Assembly (NCBI GenBank): GCA_947178085.1
Contig: CAMWWS010000183.1
Coordinates: 1 to 5,897 of the forward strand
Length of the DNA stretch: 5,897 nt
Source: an uncultured Lachnospiraceae bacterium
GTDB taxonomy: Bacteria > Bacillota_A > Clostridia > Lachnospirales > Lachnospiraceae
Direction: 5' to 3'
In this document: positions 5,838 through 5,897 of the stretch, piece after piece
Layout of the letters: every line of letters starts with the position of its first letter
Numbering within the stretch: position 1 is the stretch's first letter
Position numbers and translations under genes: made by a program
Notes under the pieces: generated by a model
What the model saw: only the letters and a program-made list of their open reading frames with translations
What the model was told of the DNA's origin: nothing
The model's database searches: none

Positions 5838-5897
5838 ATATAAACAAACACGGGGCTCGAACCGCGGGAGCGAAGGTCGCCCCGTGTTTGTTTATAT
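5838..5897. terminator. long GC-capped inverted repeat at the window edge, probable terminator
   Basis: Positions 5838-5856 and 5879-5897 are exact inverted complements (19 bp) around a 22-base loop. The inner part of the stem is GC-rich (CACGGGGC with GCCCCGTG). The outer part is A-rich on one side and T-rich on the other (GTGTTTGTTT), the pattern of an intrinsic terminator that can work in both directions. It lies about 75 bases upstream of the ACT gene, so it most simply ends the transcript of a gene beyond the right edge. The right arm ends exactly at the edge, so the palindrome may continue outside. A second, smaller hairpin (5866-5883) competes for the same CCCC. Confidence 0.55.

Noticed and set aside
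5849..5886. The minus strand reads GGTTCGA within the right-edge repeat, which resembles the T-loop of a tRNA.
   Set aside because: The flanking bases do not form the required 5-bp T-stem, there is no acceptor, D or anticodon arm, and the sequence is fully explained by the long inverted repeat.

Overview
The window looks like chromosomal DNA of a low-to-moderate GC Gram-positive anaerobe, most likely a Clostridia / Lachnospiraceae-type Firmicute. The evidence is the UPF0237–UPF0210 gene pair, the lipobox lipoprotein with a D-x-N-x-D-G motif, purine-rich ribosome binding sites, sigma-A-like promoters and AT-rich intergenic DNA. Genus and species cannot be fixed from the sequence alone.

Layout. 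Positions 1-526 (minus) hold the N-terminal 175 codons of a DUF3800-family protein that runs off the left edge. Positions 527-778 are an AT-rich divergent intergenic region. It contains a candidate promoter for each side, a 20-bp palindrome over the rightward -10 box, and two short overlapping minus-strand reading frames of uncertain status. Positions 779-2146 (plus) encode a MATE-family multidrug/Na+ antiporter. It converges, with a 14-bp gap, on a minus-strand block that fills the rest of the window. Read in its own direction (right to left), that block is a long GC-rich inverted repeat at the right edge (5838-5897), a UPF0237 ACT-domain protein (5491-5763), a UPF0210/DUF711 'PFL family' protein (4046-5410), a small PNPOx-like flavin-binding protein (3569-3985), and a predicted lipoprotein of unknown function (2161-3555).

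How the genes relate. The ACT protein and the UPF0210 protein are a widely conserved pair and probably act together; the ACT domain suggests small-ligand (often amino-acid) sensing, but the reaction is unknown. The PNPOx gene has a good promoter of its own built into the 3' end of the UPF0210 gene (-35 over the stop codon). The PNPOx and lipoprotein genes, 13 bp apart, therefore look like a separately controlled two-gene unit that may also receive read-through. The MATE transporter and the DUF3800 gene are divergently transcribed and have no obvious functional link to the rest.

I see no CRISPR array, transposase, tRNA, rRNA or recognisable defence operon. Nothing here is a clear new system. 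The best leads are the promoter/hairpin at the UPF0210-PNPOx junction, the folded element at the right edge, and the unexplained leader of the DUF3800 gene.
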